A DNA stretch of 20,660 bases, from the NCBI GenBank assembly GCA_902767355.1, contig CACXHG010000198.1:1-20660 (forward strand). Direction: 5' to 3'. Position 1 is the first letter of the stretch. Every line of letters starts with the position of its first letter. Shown here piece by piece: positions 1-6,627 of the stretch. The DNA comes from an uncultured Bacteroidia bacterium. Lineage in GTDB: Bacteria; Bacteroidota; Bacteroidia; Bacteroidales; UBA932. The translations under genes and the position numbers were made by a program. Below the pieces are notes generated by a model. That model was not told the origin of the DNA. It ran no database searches and was given only the letters and a program-made list of their open reading frames with translations.

Positions 1-102
1 GCCTTTGGGACCCAGGGTCACCTTGACTGCATCTGCCAGCGCGTCAGCGCCTTCTTTCATAAGGTTGCGCGCCTCAATGTTGAATTTTATATCTTTTGCC
101 AT
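1..102 (-). CDS. groEL: GroEL chaperonin, N-terminal 34 codons (cut by window edge)
   Basis: The reverse strand from base 102 reads MAKDIKFNIEARNLMKEGAD and continues to a VTLGPKG motif at the window edge. This is the conserved GroEL/Hsp60 N-terminus, including the start of the ATP-binding equatorial domain. GroEL forms the cytoplasmic double-ring folding chamber and works with GroES. The start lies 19 bases after the groES stop on the same strand, so the two genes form the usual groES-groEL operon. No promoter was seen between them. Only the N-terminus is available, so integrity of the rest cannot be judged. Confidence 0.97.
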   Translation of the reverse strand, partial: MAKDIKFNIEARNLMKEGADALADAVKVTLGPKG

Positions 103-121
103 AATATACTGATTTTAAATA

Positions 122-391
122 TTATTCGATAACTGCAATAACGTCGCTCTGGCGCATGATGAGGTAATCTTTGCCATCGTAGGACACCTCGGTGCCGGAA
201 TATTTGCCGTACATCACTTTGTCGCCGGCCTTGAGCTCCATGGGCTCATCTTTCTTGCCGCTGCCCACAGCGATTATGACACCCTGCTGGGGTTTCTCTT
301 TTGCTGAATCGGGAATGTAAAGTCCGCTTGCGGTCTTGGTCTCGGCTTCCTGTGCCTGAACCAATACTCTGTCTGCTAAAGGTTTAATCAT
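122..391 (-). CDS. groES: GroES co-chaperonin (10 kDa)
   Basis: An 89-residue protein starting MIKPLADRVLVQ, the classic GroES N-terminal strand. The mobile loop (EAETKTASGLYIPDSAKEKP) and the C-terminal YLIMRQSDVIAVIE strand are also present. The length is normal for the family. The frame stays open 12 codons further upstream, but that extension has no GroES similarity, so the start at 391 is chosen. GroES caps the GroEL ring during ATP-driven folding. It is the first gene of the groES-groEL operon. The spacer in front of it carries a likely promoter with a perfect inverted repeat over the -33 element and a strong hairpin around the -7 element. Confidence 0.97.
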   Translation of the reverse strand: MIKPLADRVLVQAQEAETKTASGLYIPDSAKEKPQQGVIIAVGSGKKDEPMELKAGDKVMYGKYSGTEVSYDGKDYLIMRQSDVIAVIE

Positions 392-436
392 AATGATGGA
401 ATATTTTATTTGTTTTGTTATTTGCACGATGCGTTA

Positions 437-487
437 GCCTCTGGTGGCAAATAAAGTGCCACCGGAGCCAGTTATGACAAATTGTCA
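437..487 (-). promoter_or_regulatory. groES-groEL promoter region with operator-like palindrome and hairpin
   Basis: On the minus strand TGACAATTTGTCA (487-475) is a perfect 6-bp inverted repeat around one base. It contains a TTTG (-33-like, 481-478). TTTATTTG (455-448) follows after 22 bases and matches the Bacteroidota -7 consensus TAnnTTTG at all but one fixed base. The -7 box lies in the loop and arm of a 13-bp imperfect hairpin (437-449 with 457-469). The hairpin could end pepP transcripts, act in the groES leader, or both. It is not the CIRCE element bound by HrcA. The promoter call is inferred from consensus only; the 22-base spacing is slightly long. Confidence 0.55.
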
Positions 488-498
488 CATCAAAGCTG

Positions 499-1887
499 CT
501 ATGCCATGGCGGCCTCGATTTCTTCTACGCTTGCCGGCAGCCGTTTACTGCCAAGACGCCGGCAGCCGGAGGCGGTGATCAGCAGGTCGTCTTCGACCCG
601 TATGCCTCCGAAGTCGTAGTAGCTCTCCAGAGCCTGGTAATTGATGAAATCGGTGAACTTGCCCTCCGCCTTCCACTGCTCGATGAGGGCCGGGATGAAA
701 TAGATGCCGGGTTCGTCGGTAATCACGTGGCCCGGAACCAGCTTGCGGGCCATTCGCAGCGAGCCCAGGCCCAGCTGGCGGGAGCGCTCCTGGCCAGGGT
801 CGTAACCCACATAGTTCTCACCCAGATTCTCCATGTCGTGCACGTCCAGACCCATGTTGTGGCCCAGGCCGTGGGGCATGAACATGCCCTGCACGCCCAG
901 CGCGAGAGCTTCGTCTATGTCACCTTTGATCAGGCCGACATTCTTCAGGCCCTGCAGCATCAGCCGGCTGGCGGCCAAATGCACTTCGCGGTAGGTAATG
1001 CCCGGGCGGGCCATTTCTGCCGCAAAGGAATTGGCGGTGGCGACAATGGTGTAGATGTCGCGCTGCCTGGGAGTGAATTTACCGCCTACCGGCAGCGTGC
1101 GGGTAAAGTCGCTGCAGTAGTGGCTGGCTATCTCGGCGCCGGCGTCTATCACGCACAGTTTGCCTGTCTCCAACACCTTGTCGTGCAGATGGTTGTGCAG
1201 GGTCTCGCCGTGCTGCGACAGGATGGTCGGAAAGCTTGTCATATAGCCGCCGCTTATCACCACGCCCTCCATTGCGCCCACGACTTCCTGCTCTACCATG
1301 CCCGGCTTGAGCAGTTTCATGGCCGTGTAGTGCATTGCATAGCCCAGGTCGCAGGCCCGGTCTATCTCGGCTATCTCGCAAGGCTCCTTTATCAGGCGCT
1401 GGGCCACGATGGCGCGTATCAGCTCTTCGCTTTTGCCCTGGTTCACCGCGCGTGGCGACTGCCCTGTCATTTCTGCCAGGAATATCTGATTGTCAAAGCG
1501 GTACTGCGGCAGATAGTGCACCGTGCGGCCCTTGCCCAGGGCGTCGGCCACAAAGCCTGCCAGCCGCGCCAGCGGGTAGGTCTTCCCCACCCCTACTCCG
1601 GCGGCCTGCTCGGCTATGCTCTTCTGAGGACCCATCCAGATGATGTCGTCCATATCCACATCGTCGCCGAAGATGATTTCGCCGCCGCTGTCTATATCTA
1701 TCACTGCGGCCAGGCCCGGCAGGTCCAGCCCGAAATAATAGAGGAAACTGCTGTCCTGACGGAAAATATATGTGTTGTCGGCATAGTTCGCCGGGGATTC
1801 ATTGTTGCCCAGAAAGAGCAGGATGCCGCCGCCCAGGCTCTCTGCGAGCTTTTTGCGGCGGGCGATATAGGTTTCTTTGCTAAACAT
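499..1887 (-). CDS. pepP: Xaa-Pro aminopeptidase (M24B family)
   Basis: A 462-residue cytoplasmic metallopeptidase that removes N-terminal residues preceding proline. The N-terminal half is a creatinase/AMP_N domain and the C-terminal half is the M24 pita-bread fold. Metal ligands are visible: Asp in DAGAEIASHYCSDF (about 248 and 260), His in PHGLGHNMGLDVHD, Glu in ITDEPGIYF and Glu in GGIRVEDD. The length matches Bacteroides PepP (about 460). The frame is open 21 codons further upstream, but MFSKETYIARRKKLAESL at 1887 is the family-like start. It also leaves a leader of about 20 bases after the TATATTTG box at 1918-1911. The gene is divergent from the cysteine peptidase gene and upstream of groES on the same strand. 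Confidence 0.93.
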   Translation of the reverse strand: MFSKETYIARRKKLAESLGGGILLFLGNNESPANYADNTYIFRQDSSFLYYFGLDLPGLAAVIDIDSGGEIIFGDDVDMDDIIWMGPQKSIAEQAAGVGVGKTYPLARLAGFVADALGKGRTVHYLPQYRFDNQIFLAEMTGQSPRAVNQGKSEELIRAIVAQRLIKEPCEIAEIDRACDLGYAMHYTAMKLLKPGMVEQEVVGAMEGVVISGGYMTSFPTILSQHGETLHNHLHDKVLETGKLCVIDAGAEIASHYCSDFTRTLPVGGKFTPRQRDIYTIVATANSFAAEMARPGITYREVHLAASRLMLQGLKNVGLIKGDIDEALALGVQGMFMPHGLGHNMGLDVHDMENLGENYVGYDPGQERSRQLGLGSLRMARKLVPGHVITDEPGIYFIPALIEQWKAEGKFTDFINYQALESYYDFGGIRVEDDLLITASGCRRLGSKRLPASVEEIEAAMA

Positions 1888-1910
1888 ATCCACTTCAAGG
1901 TAATTTTGCT

Positions 1911-1927
1911 CAAATATACTAAATTTG
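1911..1927. promoter_or_regulatory. Back-to-back -7 boxes for pepP and the C1B peptidase
   Basis: CAAATATA at 1911-1918 reads TATATTTG on the minus strand, a perfect TAnnTTTG box facing pepP (ATG at 1887). TAAATTTG at 1920-1927 is a perfect plus-strand box facing the C1B gene (ATG at 1949). One base separates the two boxes, so the polymerase footprints must overlap. No convincing -33 TTTG at about 19 bases was found for either direction. The call rests on the -7 matches and their placement. Confidence 0.5.
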
Positions 1928-1948
1928 TTGCCTATAAACCCCACCGAC

Positions 1949-3349
1949 ATGAAAAGAATCCTCGCCCTGGGCGCCCTGTTCGCTTCCTTCGCCCTCTCCG
2001 CTCAAAGTATCAATCCCGATATGCTGCAGCGCATACAAGGCAGCTTCCAGCGCGACGACGCCGCAACCCGCGCCGTGCAGAACATACTCACCACCAACGC
2101 CGACCTTCGCAGCAATGCGCTCAACCACGCAAAGGCGGCCGCGACGGACCATCTTTTCAAATATCGCACGGATGTGAGCGGCATCACCGACCAGGAGCGC
2201 AGCGGCCGCTGCTGGCTCTTCACATCCACCAACCAGATCCGCCCGCTGGTGATGAAGAAATACAATATCCCTGCGTTTAAGTTTTCGAACAATTACTGCT
2301 ATTTCTGGGATATTTTCGAGAAGGCCAACCTCTTCCTGGAGAATATGAAGGCCACCAGCGCAGCCCCCTGGGACGACCGCGCGGTGGTGGAATACCTCAA
2401 GGCGCCCGTTGCCGACGGCGGCGTGTGGAACCTCTTCTATAATGTGGTGGAAAAGTACGGGATCGTGCCCGCCGAAGTGATGCCCGAGACGGCCAACAGC
2501 AACAATACCAGCCAGATGCTGGGGGCGATCAACGAATATCTGCGCGCGGCCGGCTATCGTATCCGCGAGGCTGCGGCGGCCCCCGCAAAGGGCAAGAAGG
2601 CCGTGGCAGAGCGCGCAGCCGCCCTGGACAAGATCAAGGAAGACGCCCTGTGCGGAGTATATCGCATCCTGGCCCTCTGCCTGGGCGAACCCCCGGCGCA
2701 GTTCACCTGGCGCTACACCACGCGCGACGGCAAAATAGAGAGCCTCTCCTCTACTCCGATGGAGTTCTGGAAGGGAGTGCGTCCCGCCGATTTCGGGCCG
2801 GACAGCTACGTGATGATAATGAACGACCCCACGCGCGAATACTACAAGCGCTATGAGATAGAGAACTACCGCAACACCTACGAAGGCATCAACTGGGTTT
2901 ACCTGAATCTGCCCAACGAAGACATCAAGGCTGCGGCGCTGGCTTCTATAAAGGCCGGCGAACCCATGTATGCCTCCTGTGACGTAGGCAAGCAGCACAA
3001 TCGCTCCACAGGCGTCATGGATGTGGATATGTACGACGTGCAGCAGCTGCTGGGAGTTGACGCCAAGATGGACAAAAAAGCCCGCATACTGACCCGCCAG
3101 AGCGGTTCTTCCCACGCCATGCTGCTGGTGGCCTGCGATACCGACGCATCCGACGTGCCGACAAAATGGCAGTTCGAAAACAGCTGGGGCCCTTCGGCCG
3201 GCCACAACGGCTATCTGACCTTTACGGACGAGTGGTTCAGCGAATATATGTTCCGAGTGGTCATCAACCGCAAATTCCTGGACGCAAAGGCTATCGACGC
3301 CCTGAGCTCAGAGCCAGTCAAACTGCCCGTATGGGACTATATGTTCTGA
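1949..3349 (+). CDS. pepC: Secreted aminopeptidase C (peptidase C1B, bleomycin hydrolase family)
   Basis: A 466-residue papain-fold cysteine aminopeptidase. Residues 1-19 form a signal peptide (MKRILALGALFASFALSAQ), so the enzyme acts in the periplasm or outside, unlike cytoplasmic PepC of Firmicutes. The catalytic triad is visible: Cys88 in the RSGRCWLF motif, His389 in SSHAMLLVACD and Asn411 in FENSWG. The C-terminus ends soon after the core, as in other C1B enzymes, where it plugs the active site and makes the enzyme an aminopeptidase. The frame opens 8 codons earlier, but the signal peptide supports 1949. A lysine/alanine-rich insert near residues 211-232 looks lineage-specific. ispE follows one base after the stop. 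Confidence 0.93.
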   Translation: MKRILALGALFASFALSAQSINPDMLQRIQGSFQRDDAATRAVQNILTTNADLRSNALNHAKAAATDHLFKYRTDVSGITDQERSGRCWLFTSTNQIRPLVMKKYNIPAFKFSNNYCYFWDIFEKANLFLENMKATSAAPWDDRAVVEYLKAPVADGGVWNLFYNVVEKYGIVPAEVMPETANSNNTSQMLGAINEYLRAAGYRIREAAAAPAKGKKAVAERAAALDKIKEDALCGVYRILALCLGEPPAQFTWRYTTRDGKIESLSSTPMEFWKGVRPADFGPDSYVMIMNDPTREYYKRYEIENYRNTYEGINWVYLNLPNEDIKAAALASIKAGEPMYASCDVGKQHNRSTGVMDVDMYDVQQLLGVDAKMDKKARILTRQSGSSHAMLLVACDTDASDVPTKWQFENSWGPSAGHNGYLTFTDEWFSEYMFRVVINRKFLDAKAIDALSSEPVKLPVWDYMF

Positions 3350-3350
3350 T

Positions 3351-4133
3351 ATGATAGTCTGCCCGAACGCTAAGATAAACATTGGTCTGGAGGTCGTCTC
3401 AAAGCGGCCAGACGGTTTTCACGACCTGGAGACCGTGTTCTATCCAGTCGTGGAGTTGCGCGACGTGTTGGAGGTGGTCAAGGCCGGCAGTTTCGACCTC
3501 ATTCAGTATGGTCTGCCCTGCGATTGCCCGGTAGAGAAAAATCTTTGCTATAAGGCCTACAAAGCTGTCAAAGAGCGATTTGACATAGACCCGGTAAATA
3601 TATATTTATATAAAAATATACCGATGGGCGCCGGTCTGGGGGGCGGTAGTGCAGATGCGGCTTTCACCATCATTGCGCTCAACGAAGTTTTCGGCCTGGG
3701 CCTGAACAAGGCGCAGATGGCCGGCATTGCCGCCGGCATTGGCAGCGACTGCCCTTTCTTTATATATAATCGCCCCATGCTGGCCCACGGTCGCGGTGAA
3801 GTTCTCGAGCCCTTAGATCTGGATCTTTCGCCTTACCGCATAGAAGTTGTCACGCCCTGCCTGCACATTTCCACTGCAGAAGCTTACGCGGGTGTGGATG
3901 CACTCAAGTTCACGCCTGCTGCGGCAGATGTCTACGGCTCTGAACCTCTTGCAGTTAGGCTTAAACAAGACATACTTAAGTGGCGCGAGAGCGTCATAAA
4001 TGACTTCGAAGCCGTCGCCTTTGCCAAATATTCCGCTCTCAAAGACATTAAGAAAGACCTGTATGCAAGAGGCGCTGCCTATGCCTCCATGACAGGAAGC
4101 GGCAGCGCCTTTTACGGTTTGTTTGCCAAATAA
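3351..4133 (+). CDS. ispE: 4-diphosphocytidyl-2-C-methyl-D-erythritol kinase
   Basis: A 260-residue GHMP-superfamily kinase that phosphorylates CDP-methylerythritol in the non-mevalonate (MEP) isoprenoid pathway. Visible motifs are NAKINIGL with conserved Lys8, the ATP-binding glycine loop PMGAGLGGGSADAA (91-104), GIGSDCPFF with the catalytic Asp133, and the C-terminal MTGSGSAFYGLF loop. The length is close to normal. ATG lies one base after the stop of the aminopeptidase gene, so it is probably co-transcribed and translationally coupled. Codons 83-90 (VNIYLYKN) are written almost only with A and T in an otherwise G+C-rich gene. They carry the same 14-base string seen in the par repeats nearby (3606-3619). 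Confidence 0.95.
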   Translation: MIVCPNAKINIGLEVVSKRPDGFHDLETVFYPVVELRDVLEVVKAGSFDLIQYGLPCDCPVEKNLCYKAYKAVKERFDIDPVNIYLYKNIPMGAGLGGGSADAAFTIIALNEVFGLGLNKAQMAGIAAGIGSDCPFFIYNRPMLAHGRGEVLEPLDLDLSPYRIEVVTPCLHISTAEAYAGVDALKFTPAAADVYGSEPLAVRLKQDILKWRESVINDFEAVAFAKYSALKDIKKDLYARGAAYASMTGSGSAFYGLFAK

Positions 4134-4181
4134 CCCCCTTTATTACATATATATCAGAGGAATATCGGCTATATACAAAAA

Positions 4182-4207
4182 TATATTTATATAAAAATAT
4201 TTTTATA
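4182..4207. repeat. 26-bp repeat copy A, containing an 18-bp perfect palindrome
   Basis: Bases 4182-4207 are identical to 4524-4549. The last 18 bases, TATAAAAATATTTTTATA (4190-4207), form a perfect palindrome. The copy overlaps the stop codon of the RHH gene (4203-4205) and sits between the convergent ispE and RHH genes. It is likely a binding site of the RHH protein (partition site) and might also act as a weak terminator. Function is inferred from position and symmetry. Confidence 0.7.
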
Positions 4208-4514
4208 GTCTGTGATATTTCTTCAACAGGTCTATTATTGCCTCGTTGTAGAGCTCGTCGTATTTGCTTCCGGTGTCGAACTTCAGCTGGCCAAGTTTTA
4301 TGAATGTTGCGTTGTCTATGTGGAAGCTTACTAAACGGCGGTCGGCGTTCTTGGATTTCCTGGCGGCTACAGCTGCCGGCGCTGCCTTTGCCTGCCGGGT
4401 TTCTTTAGCTTCTTGAGTTGCGCCCAGCGCTCCGCTGAGTGCCCCGCTAAGGGCGCTTCCGGAGCCAAGAGTGGCGTTCCTGAATTTCTCGAATTGGTCT
4501 ACTTTCTTTGCCAT
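4203..4514 (-). CDS. Small ribbon-helix-helix-like partner of ParA
   Basis: A 103-residue basic protein encoded downstream of parA on the same strand. Residues 1-58 look disordered and rich in Ala, Ser and Lys, with an SGALSGALG repeat (20-31). Residues 59-103 fit a ribbon-helix-helix fold: strand RRLVSFHID (59-67), helix 1 (69-80) and helix 2 (84-101). This resembles ParG/Omega-type centromere-binding proteins, in which a flexible N-terminal tail stimulates a ParA ATPase and the strand pair binds DNA. No ParB (HTH, CTPase) gene is present. An exact 18-bp palindrome lies 17 bases before its start and another overlaps its stop. The family assignment is by predicted fold and context, not by sequence recognition. 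Confidence 0.7.
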   Translation of the reverse strand: MAKKVDQFEKFRNATLGSGSALSGALSGALGATQEAKETRQAKAAPAAVAARKSKNADRRLVSFHIDNATFIKLGQLKFDTGSKYDELYNEAIIDLLKKYHRL

Positions 4515-4523
4515 ATATTTTTG

Positions 4524-4549
4524 TATATTTATATAAAAATATTTTTATA
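4524..4549. repeat. 26-bp repeat copy B, between parA and the RHH gene
   Basis: Exact second copy of the 26-bp repeat, with the perfect palindrome TATAAAAATATTTTTATA at 4532-4549. It lies in the 51-base gap between parA and the RHH gene, immediately upstream of the RHH start. This is a natural position for a binding site that controls the RHH gene separately from parA or forms part of a centromere array. Confidence 0.7.
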
Positions 4550-4565
4550 AATTTATATTACGCGC

Positions 4566-5327
4566 TTATAACACTCTCTGCAACAAGTTGTTGGCAAGCT
4601 CTGCGTATTGCTTGGTGACTTTGCCACTGGGGTCATAATCATAGATGCTCTGGCAGAAAGATCCCGCCTGGGCAATCTTTGTGGCCTTGGTTATCAGCGG
4701 CTCGATAAACACATCTCCGAGCTCGTCTTTCACCTTTTGGACATACATGTCGCTGAGCTTGTTGCGCTCGTATTTGGTGATTATAACGCCGGAGAGCTTC
4801 AGGTTCTGGTTCAGGCGCGCATTCTGCTTGACATCGGCATACAGGTTGGCCACCATTACCATTCCGGAATATGCCAGTCCGTCCGGAGTGGCGACCATCA
4901 CCAGATGGTCGGCTGCAATAAGGGCGTTGTAGGTGATAAGACCCAGTGCAGGGGGGCAGTCGATAACTATGAAGTCGTATTTATTCTTAATAGGTGCCAG
5001 AAGGTCCACCAGCAGGTACTCGCGTCCGGTGAGCGAAGCCGTGTCGCGGTCAAAGTTAGACAAGGCCAGCTCCGAGGGTACCAGGTCAATGCCGTCCGTC
5101 ACGTGCTCGATGTTGAATTTTTTCTTGTTCAGGAAGGCGTCCCGGATTGTGGAAATGTGGTCTTCCGGAGCGAGCGGGCTCACCATAGTGGTGAGGTTCG
5201 CCTGCGAGTCAAGGTCTATGAAAAGAACTTTTTTGCCAATCCTTGCCCAGGCCTGGCCAATTGCAACAGCTGTGGTGGTTTTACCCACGCCGCCTTTGTT
5301 ATTTGCAAAACATACAATCTGTCCCAT
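4566..5327 (-). CDS. parA: ParA-family partition ATPase
   Basis: A 253-residue ParA/MinD-superfamily ATPase. The deviant Walker A KGGVGKTTT is at residues 11-19, switch I DLDSQANLT follows, the Walker B region is YDFIVIDCPPALGL, and later segments include VATPDGLAYSGM and VIITKYERNK. There is no N-terminal HTH domain, so it resembles the short plasmid ParA (type Ib, ParF-like) and chromosomal Soj. ATP-bound dimers coat nucleoid DNA and move cargo bound by a centromere protein. The start at 5327 (MGQIVCFANNKGG) is preferred over upstream ATGs at 5342 and 5336, which lie too close to the predicted promoter. The gene is followed by an RHH protein, not ParB, and four palindromes surround the pair. 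Confidence 0.92.
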   Translation of the reverse strand: MGQIVCFANNKGGVGKTTTAVAIGQAWARIGKKVLFIDLDSQANLTTMVSPLAPEDHISTIRDAFLNKKKFNIEHVTDGIDLVPSELALSNFDRDTASLTGREYLLVDLLAPIKNKYDFIVIDCPPALGLITYNALIAADHLVMVATPDGLAYSGMVMVANLYADVKQNARLNQNLKLSGVIITKYERNKLSDMYVQKVKDELGDVFIEPLITKATKIAQAGSFCQSIYDYDPSGKVTKQYAELANNLLQRVL

Positions 5328-5351
5328 ATCTTTCATATTCAAATATATAGC

Positions 5352-5409
5352 AAATATACATAAAAATATCTTTATATCAAAATATATTGTTATAAAGATA
5401 GATTTATAT
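5352..5409 (-). promoter_or_regulatory. parA promoter overlapped by two palindromic operator/centromere copies
   Basis: On the minus strand TTTG (5382-5379), 19 bases and TATATTTG (5359-5352) make a perfect Bacteroidota promoter for parA. The spacer holds CATAAAAATATCTTTATA (5360-5377 plus strand), matching 16 of 18 bases of the perfect palindrome seen at 4190 and 4532. A further copy, TATAAAGATAGATTTATA (5392-5409), matches 15 of 18 and lies just upstream of -33. The two centres are 32 bp apart, about three helical turns. A 10-bp exact inverted repeat (5368-5377 with 5392-5401) links them. Autoregulation by the RHH protein is inferred. Confidence 0.65.
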
Positions 5410-5469
5410 AAATATATATGAATATCAAAGGCTATTTGGCTCAGCTATTTATCGATATTTCTGCCGGAG

Positions 5470-6555
5470 CTATTCGATAGTTTTCTGCCAGTGGCAGTCG
5501 AGCGGACCGGCGCAGTCGCCGTGCCAGTTGTGCATGCCGCCGCCCTGGCAGTTTGCAAACACAGGGCAGTCACTGCACTTGCCGCGGCGGGCCCAGTCGC
5601 GATGGCGAAACTGCACAAAGCGGGTGTTCCAGACCTCGTAGAAATTGTCGGTGTAGATGCTGCCCTGGCTGAAGGCGTCGCGGTCTATGTTGGGGCAGGC
5701 GTTGATGCGGCCGTCTATCAGCACCGAGGCGATATTTACCCCGGCATGGCAGAAGAAGGGCACCTGGCGCACCTTGGTCTCGTATTTGCCCAGATAGCCT
5801 TCGCAGCTGAAGGTCACGGTCATCCTCTGGCGCCCGCTGCTCTGGTGGCGCGAGAGGCTGCGTTTGGCCGCAATGAAGTCCATCAGTGTGCGCAACTGCT
5901 TGCCGTCCAGCCGCATATCCGGGTCGTTGGCTGCCCGGCCTATCGGGATTATGGTGAACAGCCGCCACTGCTTCACGCCCAGGCCCTCCAGCAGCGTGTA
6001 CATCTGCTCGAGTTGGGTCAGGTTGCGACGGTTCACGCAGGTCACAACGTCAAAATTGAGTCTGGGTTCAGCGGCGGCGACCGATATCGCACTTAAAGTT
6101 CTACTATAACTGCCCGGGACCCCGCGCATCCAGTCGTGCTCGCTCTCGAGTCCGTCCAGGCTGATGGTGAGCGCGCCCATGCCGGCACCCATAAGGCGAG
6201 AGTGCATTTTCTCGCTGTAGAACCAGCCGTTGGAAACAATGCCCCATCCCATCCCGCGCTCGCGTATGGATTTGCCAATGAGCTCTATATCAGGGCGCAT
6301 CAGGGGCTCGCCGCCAGTCAGCACCACGGTGAATTCCTTTGGGATGTCTTTGCGGGGGATAGTGTCCAGCGCAGCGAGAAAATCCTCCAGCGGCATGTCC
6401 TTGGCGCTGCCGGCCAGTTTGCAGTCGCTCCCGCAATGCCGGCAGGCGAGGTTGCAGCTGGTCGTGCACTCCCAGAACAGATAGTTGAGTTCGTGAGTCC
6501 GGGTCTCCGCGTCGCGAAACTTTCGCCACAGCCACCATTTTATGCGTTCAGTCAT
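5470..6555 (-). CDS. Radical SAM/SPASM enzyme, TIGR04133-like (rSAM/lipoprotein system)
   Basis: A 361-residue radical SAM protein. The core cluster motif CNLACRHC (Cys34, Cys38, Cys41) follows the family-typical HELNYLFWECTTS. Other marks are VLTGGEPLMRPD, SLDGLESEHDWMRG, DVVTCVNRRNLTQLEQM and IPIGRAANDP. The C-terminal SPASM region has further cysteines (FFCHAGVN, GRINACPNIDRD, CSDCPVFANC, GPLDCHW) for auxiliary Fe-S clusters. From memory these match the Bacteroidota family usually encoded next to a small lipoprotein (TIGR04134) thought to be its substrate. No such lipoprotein gene lies beside it here. The start MTERIKWWLWRKF at 6555 is preferred; the 21-codon upstream extension is A+T-rich spacer. 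It is divergent from ridA. Confidence 0.85.
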   Translation of the reverse strand: MTERIKWWLWRKFRDAETRTHELNYLFWECTTSCNLACRHCGSDCKLAGSAKDMPLEDFLAALDTIPRKDIPKEFTVVLTGGEPLMRPDIELIGKSIRERGMGWGIVSNGWFYSEKMHSRLMGAGMGALTISLDGLESEHDWMRGVPGSYSRTLSAISVAAAEPRLNFDVVTCVNRRNLTQLEQMYTLLEGLGVKQWRLFTIIPIGRAANDPDMRLDGKQLRTLMDFIAAKRSLSRHQSSGRQRMTVTFSCEGYLGKYETKVRQVPFFCHAGVNIASVLIDGRINACPNIDRDAFSQGSIYTDNFYEVWNTRFVQFRHRDWARRGKCSDCPVFANCQGGGMHNWHGDCAGPLDCHWQKTIE

Positions 6556-6574
6556 CTGGATTGCTCTATAGTTC

Positions 6575-6605
6575 TTTAAAGATATGAATAAAATGCCTAA
6601 ATTTG
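6575..6605 (+). promoter_or_regulatory. ridA promoter
   Basis: TAAATTTG at 6598-6605 is a perfect -7 box. TTTA at 6575-6578, 19 bases upstream, is a near-match to the -33 TTTG. The ridA ATG at 6628 follows after 22 bases. The element would drive ridA, the DUF1080 gene and possibly the duplicated membrane protein. The call is by consensus only. Confidence 0.5.
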
Positions 6606-6627
6606 AAAATAATAACATACCGTAGAT

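Noticed and set aside
428..498. CIRCE/HrcA operator upstream of groES
   Set aside because: The TTAGCACTC-N9-GAGTGCTAA sequence is absent; the palindromes found there are different.
727..2280. A 517-codon open frame on the plus strand
   Set aside because: Antisense to pepP over most of its length, with no family motif, and it runs out of frame into the peptidase gene.
1919..3205. A 428-codon open frame on the minus strand
   Set aside because: It is antisense to the C1B aminopeptidase, whose triad and signal peptide are clear. Its His/Val/Gly-rich composition is typical of a shadow frame.
4141..4202. A CRISPR or tandem-repeat array in the A+T-rich par spacers
   Set aside because: The repeats are few, lie on both sides of genes, and show no regular spacer length.
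4566..5327. Standard chromosomal ParAB-parS (Soj/Spo0J)
   Set aside because: No ParB-like gene follows, and no GTTTCAC/GTGAAAC-type parS palindrome was noticed; the downstream partner is a small RHH-like protein.
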